This document shows, piece by piece, positions 50,232 to 59,741 of a stretch of 64,000 nucleotides of DNA. Both the position numbers and the translations under genes were made by a program. How positions within the stretch are numbered: the first letter of the stretch is position 1; each line of letters opens with the position of its first letter. The DNA is from Spartinivicinus marinus (GTDB lineage: Bacteria; Pseudomonadota; Gammaproteobacteria; Pseudomonadales; Zooshikellaceae), in NCBI RefSeq assembly GCF_026309355.1, contig NZ_JAPJZK010000001.1:2748501-2812500 (forward strand), written 5' to 3'. Under the pieces are notes generated by a model. That model was not told the origin of the DNA, made no database searches, and saw only the letters and a program-made list of their open reading frames with translations.

Positions 50232-52976
50232 ATGTACTGGCCTATGACGAAACAACAAAAGCAGCCCCCGTTAATTCTTGTGGATGGTTCTTCTTACTTG
50301 TTTAGAGCCTTTCACGCAATGCCAGCCTTAAGCGCCTCGGATGGTCAGCCAACTGGTGCTATTCGTGGGGTGATAAGTATGATGCGGCGCTTAATCAAAG
50401 ACTTCCCTGAAAGCCCTATTGGAGTCATCTTTGATGCCAAAGGCCCTACTTTTCGCAACACCATTTACAGTGAATACAAAGCCCATCGACCACCAATGCC
50501 TGATGAATTAAGGGAGCAGGTTGAGCCTATACACGCCATTATTAAAGCAATGGGCTTACCTATGTTTGTTATTGAAGGTGTTGAGGCAGATGATGTAATT
50601 GGCACCTTAGCTAGACAGGCAACAGAAACCGGGATTGATACAATTATTTCAACTGGTGATAAAGATATGGCTCAGTTAGTTAATCAGCATATTACGCTGG
50701 TTAACACCATGAAAGATGGTGATGCTTTTATGGATGTAGAAGGGGTAAAGACAAAGTTTGGTATACCCCCAGAGCTTATCATCGATTTTCTCGCATTAAT
50801 GGGTGACAAAGTAGACAACATACCTGGTGTACCTGGAGTGGGTGAAAAGACGGCTTTAGCCTTATTGCAAGGTTTAGGTAGTCTGGAATCTGTCTATGAG
50901 CGCTTAGAGGAAGTACCTGCTCTTGGATTTCGTGGTTCTAAGACCATGCCAAAAAAGCTTGAAGAACATAAGGCACAAGCACTGCTTTCAAAACAGCTAG
51001 CCACCATTAAAACGGATGTTGCGCTGGAAATGGGCCCTGCGGATATAAAGTTGGTTGAGCCTGATAAAACTGCATTGTTGGACTGGTTTAAGAAATTAGA
51101 GTTTAAAGGTTGGATTGAAGAGTTACTGTCTGCTGGTGAAACCGTTGATGATGTGGAGCAAGCGTTAGATGTTACCTATGAAACTATTTTAACCCAGCAG
51201 CAACTTGATAACTGGACAAAGCAATTAGCGCAAGCTGCGCTGTTTGCCTTTGATACCGAAACCACTAGCCTGGACTATATGAAGGCAGAAATAGTGGGGG
51301 TGTCTTTTGCTATAGAAACAGGCAAAGCCGCCTATGTGCCATTAGCACATAACTATGTGGGAGCACCTGAGCAGCTAGACAGAGATCAGGTATTAGCGCA
51401 GTTGCAGCCTTTATTGGAAAGCGTTGACCAGAAAAAAGTTGGACAGAATCTGAAGTATGATCAAAGTGTGCTGGCGCGTTACGATATTGAATTGAAAGGA
51501 ATTGCTTTTGATACCATGTTGGAATCTTATGTACTGGATTCCACAGCAACCCGACATGATATGGATAGTTTAGCGCTCAAATACCTGGGTCATAAAACGA
51601 TTCATTTTGAAGATATTGCTGGTAAAGGGGCTAAGCAAATCACGTTTGATCAGGTAGCTATTGAGCAAGCGGCGGAATATGCGGCAGAAGATGCAGATAT
51701 TACCCTGCGATTACACCAAGCGTTGGAGCCTAAACTAGCAGAGCACCCAACACTGGTGAAAGTGTTTAAGGAAATTGAATTACCCTTAATCAGCGTGCTT
51801 TCTAAAATGGAACGTAATGGAGCGCTAATTAATCCCGGCTTGTTACAAAAACAAAGTGTTGAGCTGGCTAAACGGATTGATGAACTGGAAAAAGAAGCCT
51901 TCGATTTAGCAGGTGAAGAGTTTAATTTAGGCTCAGCCAAACAGCTGGGTGAAATATTATTCAACAAGCTTGAGCTGCCTGTAATTAAAAAAACGCCAAA
52001 AGGTCAACCTTCTACAGCAGAACCTGTACTACAAGAGCTGGCTTTAGATTACCCTCTGCCAAAACTGATTTTGGAATACCGCAGCTTAAGTAAACTTAAG
52101 TCAACTTATACCGATAAACTACCTGAAATGATCAACCCAGAAACAGGTCGGGTACATACTTCATATCATCAAGCGGTTACAGCAACAGGTAGATTGTCAT
52201 CTTCTGATCCCAATTTACAAAATATTCCAATTCGAACAGCAGAAGGTCGGCGTATTCGCCAGGCATTTGTTGCTTCACCAGGCTATAAACTCATTGCTGC
52301 AGACTATTCTCAAATTGAGTTGCGGATTATGGCGCATCTGTCCAATGATGAAGGGTTATTGAGTGCCTTTTCCCAAGGTAAAGATGTCCATCGTGCAACG
52401 GCTGCTGAAGTGTTTGGAGTACCGATTGATGAAGTCACTGATAGTCAGCGGCGGAGTGCAAAAGCGATTAACTTTGGTTTGATTTATGGTATGTCTGCCT
52501 TTGGCTTAGCTAAGCAGCTTGGCGTGTCTCGTAAGTCTGCCCAAGAATATATCGACTTATATTTCGAACGCTATCCAGGGGTGCTTACCTATATGGATGA
52601 TATTCGTCACTCTGCTGCCGAAAATGGTTATGTAGAAACCTTATTTGGCCGACGTTTGCATTTACCAGAGATACGTTCCCGTAACCAAATGCGGAAAAAA
52701 GCTGCAGAGCGGACCGCAATCAATGCGCCGATGCAGGGAACAGCTGCCGATATCATTAAGCGAGCGATGATGAGTGTTGACCAATGGTTAACTGAAAGTC
52801 AGTTAGATGCAAACATGATTATGCAAGTGCATGACGAACTGATCTTAGAGGTAGCAGAAGCACAGGTGGATGAAGTGGTTGCTGGCTTGAAGCTACGGAT
52901 GGTGGCAGCGGCTGACTTGTCAGTGCCATTGATAGTGGATGCGGGAGTGGGCGATAACTGGGACCAAGCCCACTAA
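50232..52976 (+). CDS. polA: DNA polymerase I
   Basis: A 914-residue polymerase at normal length; ATG 50232, with ATG 50244 as an alternative. The 5'-3' nuclease is at 1-290 ([38 protein letters not shown]). The 3'-5' proofreading domain is at about 310-500 with the Asp/Glu pair intact ([11 protein letters not shown]). The polymerase domain is at about 530-914 (motif [13 protein letters not shown]-helix [20 protein letters not shown], motif [14 protein letters not shown]). All three activities should be present. Role: Okazaki-fragment processing and repair. Confidence 0.97.
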   Translation: MYWPMTKQQKQPPLILVDGSSYLFRAFHAMPALSASDGQPTGAIRGVISMMRRLIKDFPESPIGVIFDAKGPTFRNTIYSEYKAHRPPMPDELREQVEPIHAIIKAMGLPMFVIEGVEADDVIGTLARQATETGIDTIISTGDKDMAQLVNQHITLVNTMKDGDAFMDVEGVKTKFGIPPELIIDFLALMGDKVDNIPGVPGVGEKTALALLQGLGSLESVYERLEEVPALGFRGSKTMPKKLEEHKAQALLSKQLATIKTDVALEMGPADIKLVEPDKTALLDWFKKLEFKGWIEELLSAGETVDDVEQALDVTYETILTQQQLDNWTKQLAQAALFAFDTETTSLDYMKAEIVGVSFAIETGKAAYVPLAHNYVGAPEQLDRDQVLAQLQPLLESVDQKKVGQNLKYDQSVLARYDIELKGIAFDTMLESYVLDSTATRHDMDSLALKYLGHKTIHFEDIAGKGAKQITFDQVAIEQAAEYAAEDADITLRLHQALEPKLAEHPTLVKVFKEIELPLISVLSKMERNGALINPGLLQKQSVELAKRIDELEKEAFDLAGEEFNLGSAKQLGEILFNKLELPVIKKTPKGQPSTAEPVLQELALDYPLPKLILEYRSLSKLKSTYTDKLPEMINPETGRVHTSYHQAVTATGRLSSSDPNLQNIPIRTAEGRRIRQAFVASPGYKLIAADYSQIELRIMAHLSNDEGLLSAFSQGKDVHRATAAEVFGVPIDEVTDSQRRSAKAINFGLIYGMSAFGLAKQLGVSRKSAQEYIDLYFERYPGVLTYMDDIRHSAAENGYVETLFGRRLHLPEIRSRNQMRKKAAERTAINAPMQGTAADIIKRAMMSVDQWLTESQLDANMIMQVHDELILEVAEAQVDEVVAGLKLRMVAAADLSVPLIVDAGVGDNWDQAH

Positions 52977-53131
52977 CTTAGTTTTTCTAAATTTATTGAA
53001 AAAAATTTTAAGCTGCTGGAACTTTCCTGAATTTGGGGTTGTCATATATTACGAGTGATCGCGATGGTCACTTTAACTACTCCTTATGTGTTTTAGTGTT
53101 GGCATTTACTCCGTTAAGCCCCCAAGTTAGC

Positions 53132-53192
53132 GGAGATAATAATCTGCCCCGGCTACGTTATCTCCCCCCCAAGTAGCTGGGGTAATTTTTTT
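53132..53192 (+). terminator. polA terminator with interleaved alternative stems
   Basis: CCCCGGCTAC (53147-53156) pairs with GTAGCTGGGG (53173-53182), followed by TAATTTTTTT. The loop of this hairpin contains TTATCTCC (53158-53165), which can instead pair with GGAGATAA (53132-53139), so two stems interleave. Confidence 0.75.
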
Positions 53193-53424
53193 ATAGCCCC
53201 TTAATATTTCTTTGATTTTTTTCAGCCGCATAGTCTTTTTGCTGTTGTTTGTTAGTTTTCTCAACAACAGGGCGGACATCACTTAGCCCTAGGTCATAAA
53301 TAAGTTGTTGGTTGAGGTTTGAGGGGAGAGTTTGTGCGTTAGCTGACTTAGCTTTAGTGCAACATCTCTTGTAAATAAACCAAATACAACCATAAACTAT
53401 CAGTATTATTAATAGATACGCCAT
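53191..53424 (-). CDS. Small membrane protein of unknown function
   Basis: 77 residues from ATG 53424. One N-terminal membrane helix (AYLLIILIVYGCIWFIY), then a Cys pair and basic residues (KRCCTKAK), then a polar cytoplasmic tail rich in Lys and Gln. The stop overlaps the T tract of the polA terminator. Convergent with polA. Not recognised; no strong Shine-Dalgarno. Confidence 0.6.
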   Translation of the reverse strand: MAYLLIILIVYGCIWFIYKRCCTKAKSANAQTLPSNLNQQLIYDLGLSDVRPVVEKTNKQQQKDYAAEKNQRNIKGL

Positions 53425-53566
53425 CACTACTGCTCTGTTATTTTATCAATTAGACTTATGCCTCTCTACACAACAGCAATTTAGCGACTTTAATTGTTAA
53501 CTACGAACGATAAATTTTGATTTACTATTAGTTGATCTAATAGTAAATACTGAGCAAAGCCATAAA

Positions 53567-54457
53567 ATGACAGATCCTTTACAGCACTTAAGTGCTATGC
53601 GTGTTTTTGTAACGGCGGCAAAGCTATCAAGCTATTCAAAAGCGGCAGATGCGCTGGCTATTACTCAATCAGCTGTGAGTCAGCAAGTTCGCACTTTAGA
53701 ACAAGTATTGGGGGTGAGGTTGTTCATTCGAGTTGGCCGGACAATGCAGCTAACGGAGGCGGGTGAAAGCTTATTTCAATATGTTGAGAAAGGGTTAGGT
53801 TTGATCCGTGAAGGTATTAATCGAGTTCAGCAAGAAGAGTTGGCTGGTGAGCTTAAGGTTACCCTTAGCCCCGCATTTGCTTCACATTGGTTAATGCCAA
53901 AGTTGTGGTTATTTACTGAAGCTTATCCAGAAATCAGAATCCATATGATACCTACCTTAGATCTTTTAGATTTAAAGCGTGATGAAGCAGATGTTGCTAT
54001 CCGTTATGGTAAAGGTAATTATCCAGGTTTGGTCAATGAATTTTTAGCGGCCAGCGAAGGTATTGTAGTTGCCTCACCAAGTGTTGCAAAAAATATTAAT
54101 AAGCCAGAAGACTTATTGAATTATTTATTAATCGAAAGTACTCCATTATTTTCAGAAGGGTGGAAAAGCTGGTTTGAGACGGCAGGTGTTACAGTTGACT
54201 ATTCTAAATTGCAAATCATACGAGTCAAAGGCGTAGGCATAGCAATACATACGGTTCTTACGGGAAAAGGTATAGCGTTGATGAGTAATATAGTTGCTAA
54301 GCAATTAATCAAGCAACAAGAACTTGTTCAGCTATTTAATTATACCGTAGAGTATGCAGGAGTCTGGTTATTGTACGACGAAAGCTCTCCTCGTTATAAA
54401 CGGGTACAGAAATTTACAAGCTGGTTAAAGCAAGTAATGGCATTCGAAAGAGATTGA
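53567..54457 (+). CDS. LysR-family transcriptional regulator (GcvA-like)
   Basis: A 296-residue regulator with helix-turn-helix in residues about 10-70 (YSKAADALAITQSAVSQQVR) and a periplasmic-binding-protein-like effector domain (LKVTLSPAFASHWLMPKLWL). It is related to the LysR protein at 39755-40708. It stands alone; its target is not evident, as the next gene is a same-strand sensor kinase 186 bp away. Confidence 0.92.
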   Translation: MTDPLQHLSAMRVFVTAAKLSSYSKAADALAITQSAVSQQVRTLEQVLGVRLFIRVGRTMQLTEAGESLFQYVEKGLGLIREGINRVQQEELAGELKVTLSPAFASHWLMPKLWLFTEAYPEIRIHMIPTLDLLDLKRDEADVAIRYGKGNYPGLVNEFLAASEGIVVASPSVAKNINKPEDLLNYLLIESTPLFSEGWKSWFETAGVTVDYSKLQIIRVKGVGIAIHTVLTGKGIALMSNIVAKQLIKQQELVQLFNYTVEYAGVWLLYDESSPRYKRVQKFTSWLKQVMAFERD

Positions 54458-54643
54458 CAAGCCTAAGCTATAATAATTTTTTATGAAAACTGTATGGCTT
54501 GATATGTATTAACAGAAATAAAATCTAAATAAAGTTAGTTTTGTTGTTAGTAGCTGCTACAAAAAATAAAGTAAACTAACAGCATGCTTGCTACACTTTT
54601 TAATACACATAAAGTGGTCAAGGATAACCAAGTAGCTAATTAA

Positions 54644-56344
54644 ATGGCATTTGATATAACTGCTCCTAATATTCTTGTTGTTGATGATGATATAAAAACA
54701 TGTCAACAACTTAAGCATCTCATCAAAGAGTTTGGCTACCGGTGCGGCTTTATCATTAACCCAAATAACTTATTTCCCAGGCTTAAAGAAGAGACATTTG
54801 ATTTGATTATATTAGATTTAAATATGCCAGGGTTAAATGGAGTTGATTTACTGCTGCAACTAAATAAGAAAGAAGAGTTTCATAAAATAGTTATAATTGT
54901 ATTGACAGCAGAAGACAATGATGAAGTACTAGCAAAGTGCTATAAGCTAGGTGTGGTGAACTATATTAGTAAGCCTATTAATAGACTTATTCTAGAAGCC
55001 CGCTTGAACAGTGCGCTTGCAGCCAAGCAAGCAAGAGACTCGCTAGAGTATAGCGTCCTTGAAAGAACTCGTGACTTAGAAGCGTTAAATAAACAGCTAG
55101 TTAATGAAATAAAAATAAGAAGATCATACGAGAAAGACCTTATTAGTGCCAAAGTGCAAGCTGATAGTGCCAATAAAGCGAAATCAGAGTTTCTTGCCAA
55201 TATGAGCCATGAACTTAGAACACCTATGAATGCAATTTTAGGTACAGTCCAAATACTAGAAGAAACCGATATAAATCAGGAACAAAAAGAACTGATAGAT
55301 ATTCTTACAAGTGGTGGAGAGAGGTTGCTTAACTTAATTAATAATGTTTTAGATTTGTCAAAAATAGAAGCGAATAAACTTGACGTTAATAATAGCATTT
55401 TTAGTTTGCATCAACTCATTGACTCTACTTATAAGTTATTAGCATCGCAAGCAAAAGACAAGGGGATTTGTTTAAACTACTCTATAGCCCGGCAAGTGCC
55501 AGATATAATTAAAAGTGATTCCAATAAATTAAACCAAATATTGATTAACCTTATGGGAAATGCAATTAAGTTTACAAAAGAAGGGAGAGTTGATCTGCAT
55601 GTAACAACAGAAAAATCAGGAAAAAACAAAGCACTATTACTATTTAATATTAGTGATACTGGTATAGGTATAGAAAAAAACAAGCAAAGTATGGTGTTTG
55701 ATAGTTTTACCCAAGTTGAAGACTCAACCACAAGAAACTATCAAGGCTCTGGTTTAGGTTTAACAATTACTAAAAAATTAGTTGAAATGTTATCGGGAGA
55801 AATATGGTTTGAAAGTGAAATAAATAAAGGTAGTCAATTTTACTTCACTATCTCTTGTGAGCTTGTCAATGCTGACAGTGATAATATTAAAGATTTTTTG
55901 GTTAATCGGAGTGGTTTGGTATTAAATTCTAATAAAGTGGTTGAGCAAAGATGCTTTAAAAATGAAAAAAAATGGAAATCTGTTTTACTGGTTGAAGATG
56001 ATCCTGCCAGTAGAATGATAGCTAAGTCAATTTTATCAAAGAAATTTTATAGCGTAGAGACCGCAGTAAATGGTAAGGAGGCATTAGAAAAGTTTAAGGC
56101 GGATAAATGGAATATCGTCTTTATGGATATGCAAATGCCTTTGCTGAATGGCTATGAAGCTGTTCGTAGAATACGAGCATGGGAAAGTAATGAGAGTTTA
56201 ATAGAAACGCCTATAATAGCAATGACTGCTTATGCATTAGATGGTGATGATAAAAAATGTACCGATGCAGGCTGTACGGGCTATTTAACCAAGCCAATTA
56301 ATAAAGATAAGCTTTATTCTGTGCTTCATTCATTGCTGGCATAA
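54644..56344 (+). CDS. Soluble hybrid histidine kinase (REC-HisKA-HATPase-REC)
   Basis: A 566-residue cytoplasmic protein without membrane segments. REC1 at about 8-125 (phospho-Asp in DLIILDLNMPGLNG), a coiled-coil linker, HisKA with FLANMSHELRTPMNAI, HATPase with N box QILINLMGNAIKF and G boxes DTGIGI and GSGLGLTI, and REC2 at about 445-560 (NIVFMDMQMPLLNGY). With two receivers and a kinase it can take and pass phosphoryl groups. It is 22 bp from the periplasmic binding protein gene and in line with a second hybrid kinase, suggesting a phosphorelay. Confidence 0.93.
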   Translation: MAFDITAPNILVVDDDIKTCQQLKHLIKEFGYRCGFIINPNNLFPRLKEETFDLIILDLNMPGLNGVDLLLQLNKKEEFHKIVIIVLTAEDNDEVLAKCYKLGVVNYISKPINRLILEARLNSALAAKQARDSLEYSVLERTRDLEALNKQLVNEIKIRRSYEKDLISAKVQADSANKAKSEFLANMSHELRTPMNAILGTVQILEETDINQEQKELIDILTSGGERLLNLINNVLDLSKIEANKLDVNNSIFSLHQLIDSTYKLLASQAKDKGICLNYSIARQVPDIIKSDSNKLNQILINLMGNAIKFTKEGRVDLHVTTEKSGKNKALLLFNISDTGIGIEKNKQSMVFDSFTQVEDSTTRNYQGSGLGLTITKKLVEMLSGEIWFESEINKGSQFYFTISCELVNADSDNIKDFLVNRSGLVLNSNKVVEQRCFKNEKKWKSVLLVEDDPASRMIAKSILSKKFYSVETAVNGKEALEKFKADKWNIVFMDMQMPLLNGYEAVRRIRAWESNESLIETPIIAMTAYALDGDDKKCTDAGCTGYLTKPINKDKLYSVLHSLLA

Positions 56345-56366
56345 TAAATGTTAAATGAGGTATATG

Positions 56367-57122
56367 ATGATAAAGTATCTATCAGGGTTACTATTTATTA
56401 TTCACTCATCAGTAATTTTAGCTAACCATGAAAAAATTTATTTATATACTTATCACAACCACCCGCCGTTTATTAATGAAAAAAATAAAGGGTTAAGTTT
56501 TGAGCTTGAAAAATTTCTTAACAATGATTCGAATGGTCGATATCAATTTGAATTGCAAATTTTACCTAGAAAAAGACTTAATAAAAAAATTGAAAATAAT
56601 GGGCCGTGGGTAGTTATTTGGGCTAATCCAGCATGGTTTAATGATAAAAAGAAGATAAAATATCGATGGGCTTCAATGCTTAAGGACTCCAGCTCAATAA
56701 TTTCACGACTAGAAAAACCGGTTGAGTATAAGGGGCTTCAATCTTTACAAGGGCTGATATTTGGTGGAATGGCAGGCCACAAATATGTAGGAATTGATCG
56801 TTTGGTTGATCAGGGAAAAATAAAAAGAATTGATGGAGATCATGAAAGAAATAATTTAAAAGTACTTTTAAAAGGTAGAATTGACTTTACATTACTACCT
56901 ACATCAACAATAAACTACCTTATTGACGAAATGTCAGTAAAAGAAAAAATATATATTGCCCCTGAAAAGCATACTGTCTTTTACCGAATGTTTTTGATAT
57001 CAAAAAATAGAAAAGATTTGGAGGTGCACTTAACAGATATTAATAAAGATAATGACTGGCTTGAAATTGCTAGAAAATACGGGTTCAAAGACAGTCATAG
57101 GGCTATTTCATATAAACAATAA
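56367..57122 (+). CDS. Periplasmic solute-binding-like protein between two hybrid kinases
   Basis: About 251 residues from ATG 56367, the start best spaced from GAGG (56357-56360); 56355 and 56364 are in-frame alternatives. Signal peptide IKYLSGLLFIIHSSVILA, then a family-3 binding-protein fold starting KIYLYTYHNHPPFI. It is a paralogue of the protein at 37063-37884. It is the middle gene of three on one strand, between a soluble hybrid kinase and a membrane hybrid kinase, with no transport genes. It therefore probably acts as the ligand-sensing partner of the membrane kinase (inference). Confidence 0.8.
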   Translation: MIKYLSGLLFIIHSSVILANHEKIYLYTYHNHPPFINEKNKGLSFELEKFLNNDSNGRYQFELQILPRKRLNKKIENNGPWVVIWANPAWFNDKKKIKYRWASMLKDSSSIISRLEKPVEYKGLQSLQGLIFGGMAGHKYVGIDRLVDQGKIKRIDGDHERNNLKVLLKGRIDFTLLPTSTINYLIDEMSVKEKIYIAPEKHTVFYRMFLISKNRKDLEVHLTDINKDNDWLEIARKYGFKDSHRAISYKQ

Positions 57123-57172
57123 TTGTATGGAGTATGAATCTATAATAATAGAGCTATATTATAGGTGTTTAA

Positions 57173-59422
57173 ATGTTGAGGCTGCTGTTAAGAGAGAAGA
57201 GGAATACTGTTGGTTATTCATTAATTAAGGCTGTTTTTGGTGTGTATGTGATAATAGCGGTAGTAACAACTGTCTTTCAGCTGGCTACTCAATATAACGA
57301 TGAAAAAAATAACATCAACAGCGACTTGGTTAAATATACAAATATTTTTTCTCCAGTGCTAACGCAAGCTTTGTGGCATTTAAATAATGAGCAGGTCTAT
57401 TCAACCCTTCTTGGAATAATACAAATACCTGTTGTAGTTGGTGTAGAGCTAACAAATGCTGAACAACAGTTAATTGGAATTGTTGGAAATACTGAGTTAG
57501 CAACAAATACACAGTTAGTCGTTAATGTTGATGGTGTTGAAGCTAGCTTAAGTGTTAATAAAAATACCTTAAAAACTTTGTTTAACTATCAGTTGCCTCT
57601 AGTTGATAATCAAAATCAGTTGCTTGGATATTTAACTTTATATTCAAGTACTCAAGTAGTACTTGAAAGAGTTGAATACAGCTTTATTTTATTAATCGTA
57701 AATGGAGTTATTAAAACAGTGGCATTACTTATAATAATAGTTTTTTTTGCAGAAAAACTATTAGGTAAACCATTAAAAGTGCTAATTCGAACAACTAGGG
57801 CAATTAATTTTGAAAGCCTAGATAACTTTAAACTGGAAACGGGCAACAAAAGTAATAATGAGTTGAAAGAACTTGAAGTTGGTTTTTGTAATATGGTGGG
57901 TAGGCTTAAGGAAGAATTGAATAATAGAAAGCTAATAGAAGGGAAGCTCGTTTATGAAAAAATACGGGCAGAAAAAGCCAGTCAGGCTAAATCACAATTT
58001 TTAGCTAATATGAGTCATGAGATAAGAACGCCGCTTAATTCAATTATCGGGTTTAGCCAAATTTTGGCGTTACGCTTTGATAAAAATAAAGTTAATAGTG
58101 AATTGAAAAAATTTGTTTTAAATATCAAGTCGAGTGGCGAGCATTTGATTGAATTGATAAATAATATTTTAGACTTGTCTAAGATAGAAGTGGGACGTAT
58201 GGATGTTCACTATGAAGATATTAATATAAAGCTTTTAGTTCAAGGTATATTCCATATCAATAAAATTGCTGCTTACAATAAAGAGCTTGATTATAGTTAT
58301 CAATTTAAAGGCACATTACCAGATTTGATTAGATCAGATAGAACAAAGTTAAATCAGATTTTGACTAATGTTATAAGTAATGCAATTAAATTTACACCAA
58401 ACTATAAAAGTGTAAAAATAATTACATATATTAAAAAAGAGAATTTATCTGATAGCATAATAGCTTTTAAAGTTGAAGATGAAGGCATAGGGATATCAAA
58501 AGATAAACAAAAAGAAATTTTTAAATCATTTCAGCAAGCAGATAACTCAATTACGAGAAACTATGGAGGTACTGGCTTAGGATTAGCTATTACCAGTAAA
58601 TTAGTAAGCTTGTTAGGAGGAACTATTAGTGTCGAAAGCGAACCTGGTCGTGGTTCAACTTTTGAGGTAAAAATCCCTTATATAGCTACTGTTGATATGG
58701 CTACTGTTGATAAGGAGCAGAAACACCCACAAAAAACTGAAACTTCATTACTTTTTTCAAAAGAAAATAAAGTATTAGTTGTTGAAGATATAATCTTAAA
58801 CCAAGAAGTTATGAAGGCAATGTTTGAAGATTTTGGTTTAGCTGTTGATTGTGTTAATAGTGGTCAGGCAGCCATTGATAAAGTAATGGAAAGTCAGCTT
58901 AAGTCTGATTCTTATGATTTGATCATAATGGATATGCATATGCCAGAAATGAGTGGTTTAGATGCCACCCGGGCGATTAGACAAATACTAAAAGAAAAAA
59001 AAGTACCCATAGTGGCTTTATCAGCAGAGGCATTTTGTGAGCAGCAGCAGCGGGCTTTGGATGCAGGAGTAGATGACTATTTAACCAAACCCATTAGTAT
59101 TGAGCAGCTTGCAGAAGTGCTACATAAATATTTAAAGCACCTGGATAACTCAAATATAAACATTAATAGCAGTAAGCATGATACTGATTCGATACCTGAT
59201 AAAATTAAGGAAAAAATAAAGACTTCCCTGGTAGAGTTAGAAAAGATATCAATTTATAAAACTGATATACTACTGTCTTGCTTAGACGATTTAAAAGAAA
59301 TATGTAAGCCATTTAATACCCCCTTGAATGAAATATTGTCGAAAGCTGAAGTGGCTGTATTAAATACGGATAATGATAATCTACAAAATTTGTTACTAAA
59401 AACATCGCAGTTTAAACTATAG
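57173..59422 (+). CDS. Membrane hybrid histidine kinase
   Basis: A 749-residue kinase: TM1 at about 17-39 (AVFGVYVIIAVVTTVFQLA), periplasmic domain of about 120 residues, TM2 at about 170-190 (LIVNGVIKTVALLIIIVFF), HAMP-like linker, HisKA (FLANMSHEIRTPLNSIIGFS), HATPase (N box LNQILTNVISNAIKF, G box GGTGLGLAI), and a receiver domain (LIIMDMHMPEMSGLDAT). The C-terminal 110 residues are helical but no clear HPt histidine was seen. It follows the binding-protein gene by 50 bp; the small periplasmic loop could dock that protein. Confidence 0.93.
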   Translation: MLRLLLREKRNTVGYSLIKAVFGVYVIIAVVTTVFQLATQYNDEKNNINSDLVKYTNIFSPVLTQALWHLNNEQVYSTLLGIIQIPVVVGVELTNAEQQLIGIVGNTELATNTQLVVNVDGVEASLSVNKNTLKTLFNYQLPLVDNQNQLLGYLTLYSSTQVVLERVEYSFILLIVNGVIKTVALLIIIVFFAEKLLGKPLKVLIRTTRAINFESLDNFKLETGNKSNNELKELEVGFCNMVGRLKEELNNRKLIEGKLVYEKIRAEKASQAKSQFLANMSHEIRTPLNSIIGFSQILALRFDKNKVNSELKKFVLNIKSSGEHLIELINNILDLSKIEVGRMDVHYEDINIKLLVQGIFHINKIAAYNKELDYSYQFKGTLPDLIRSDRTKLNQILTNVISNAIKFTPNYKSVKIITYIKKENLSDSIIAFKVEDEGIGISKDKQKEIFKSFQQADNSITRNYGGTGLGLAITSKLVSLLGGTISVESEPGRGSTFEVKIPYIATVDMATVDKEQKHPQKTETSLLFSKENKVLVVEDIILNQEVMKAMFEDFGLAVDCVNSGQAAIDKVMESQLKSDSYDLIIMDMHMPEMSGLDATRAIRQILKEKKVPIVALSAEAFCEQQQRALDAGVDDYLTKPISIEQLAEVLHKYLKHLDNSNININSSKHDTDSIPDKIKEKIKTSLVELEKISIYKTDILLSCLDDLKEICKPFNTPLNEILSKAEVAVLNTDNDNLQNLLLKTSQFKL

Positions 59423-59550
59423 TTTTAAATTAAATCACTCAAGCAAGAATCTATAGAGCAAATTAATATAGAAGCATATAAATTATTACCTATAATTAAA
59501 TTATGAGTACTCAACTGAGGACGGAAGTAAAAAACACAAATGGAGGATCT

Positions 59551-59631
59551 ATGACCCTGCCATTTTTTCTGCAAATACTTATTGGTGTATTTTTAATGTT
59601 GGGAGTTGCGGTAATTTTTGTCGAAAAATAA
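59551..59631 (+). CDS. Tiny membrane protein, 26 residues
   Basis: ATG 59551 with a near-ideal GGAGG at 59542-59546. It encodes a single hydrophobic helix (MTLPFFLQILIGVFLMLGV and a few more) with a short charged end (FVEK-stop). It resembles the size class of small subunits such as CydX or KdpF but matches neither. It lies between the kinase gene and the terminator at 59676. Confidence 0.5.
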   Translation: MTLPFFLQILIGVFLMLGVAVIFVEK

Positions 59632-59675
59632 AGTATATGTAATAAAGCTATTTGTCCTGCAGTCTGCTTGAGATA

Positions 59676-59720
59676 AAAGCCTCTATATCAAGTGTTAAAG
59701 ATATAGAGGCTTTGTTTTTT
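59676..59720. terminator. Strong bidirectional terminator
   Basis: AAAGCCTCTATATC (59676-59689) pairs perfectly with GATATAGAGGCTTT (59700-59713), followed by GTTTTTT. The stem is symmetric, flanked by A on the left, so it can end transcripts from both sides. Confidence 0.9.
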
Positions 59721-59741
59721 ATTGAATTAAGCTTTTTTAAG

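Noticed and set aside
53040-53192. Spot 42 RNA downstream of polA
   Set aside because: The position is right, but the conserved Spot 42 sequence was not recognised.
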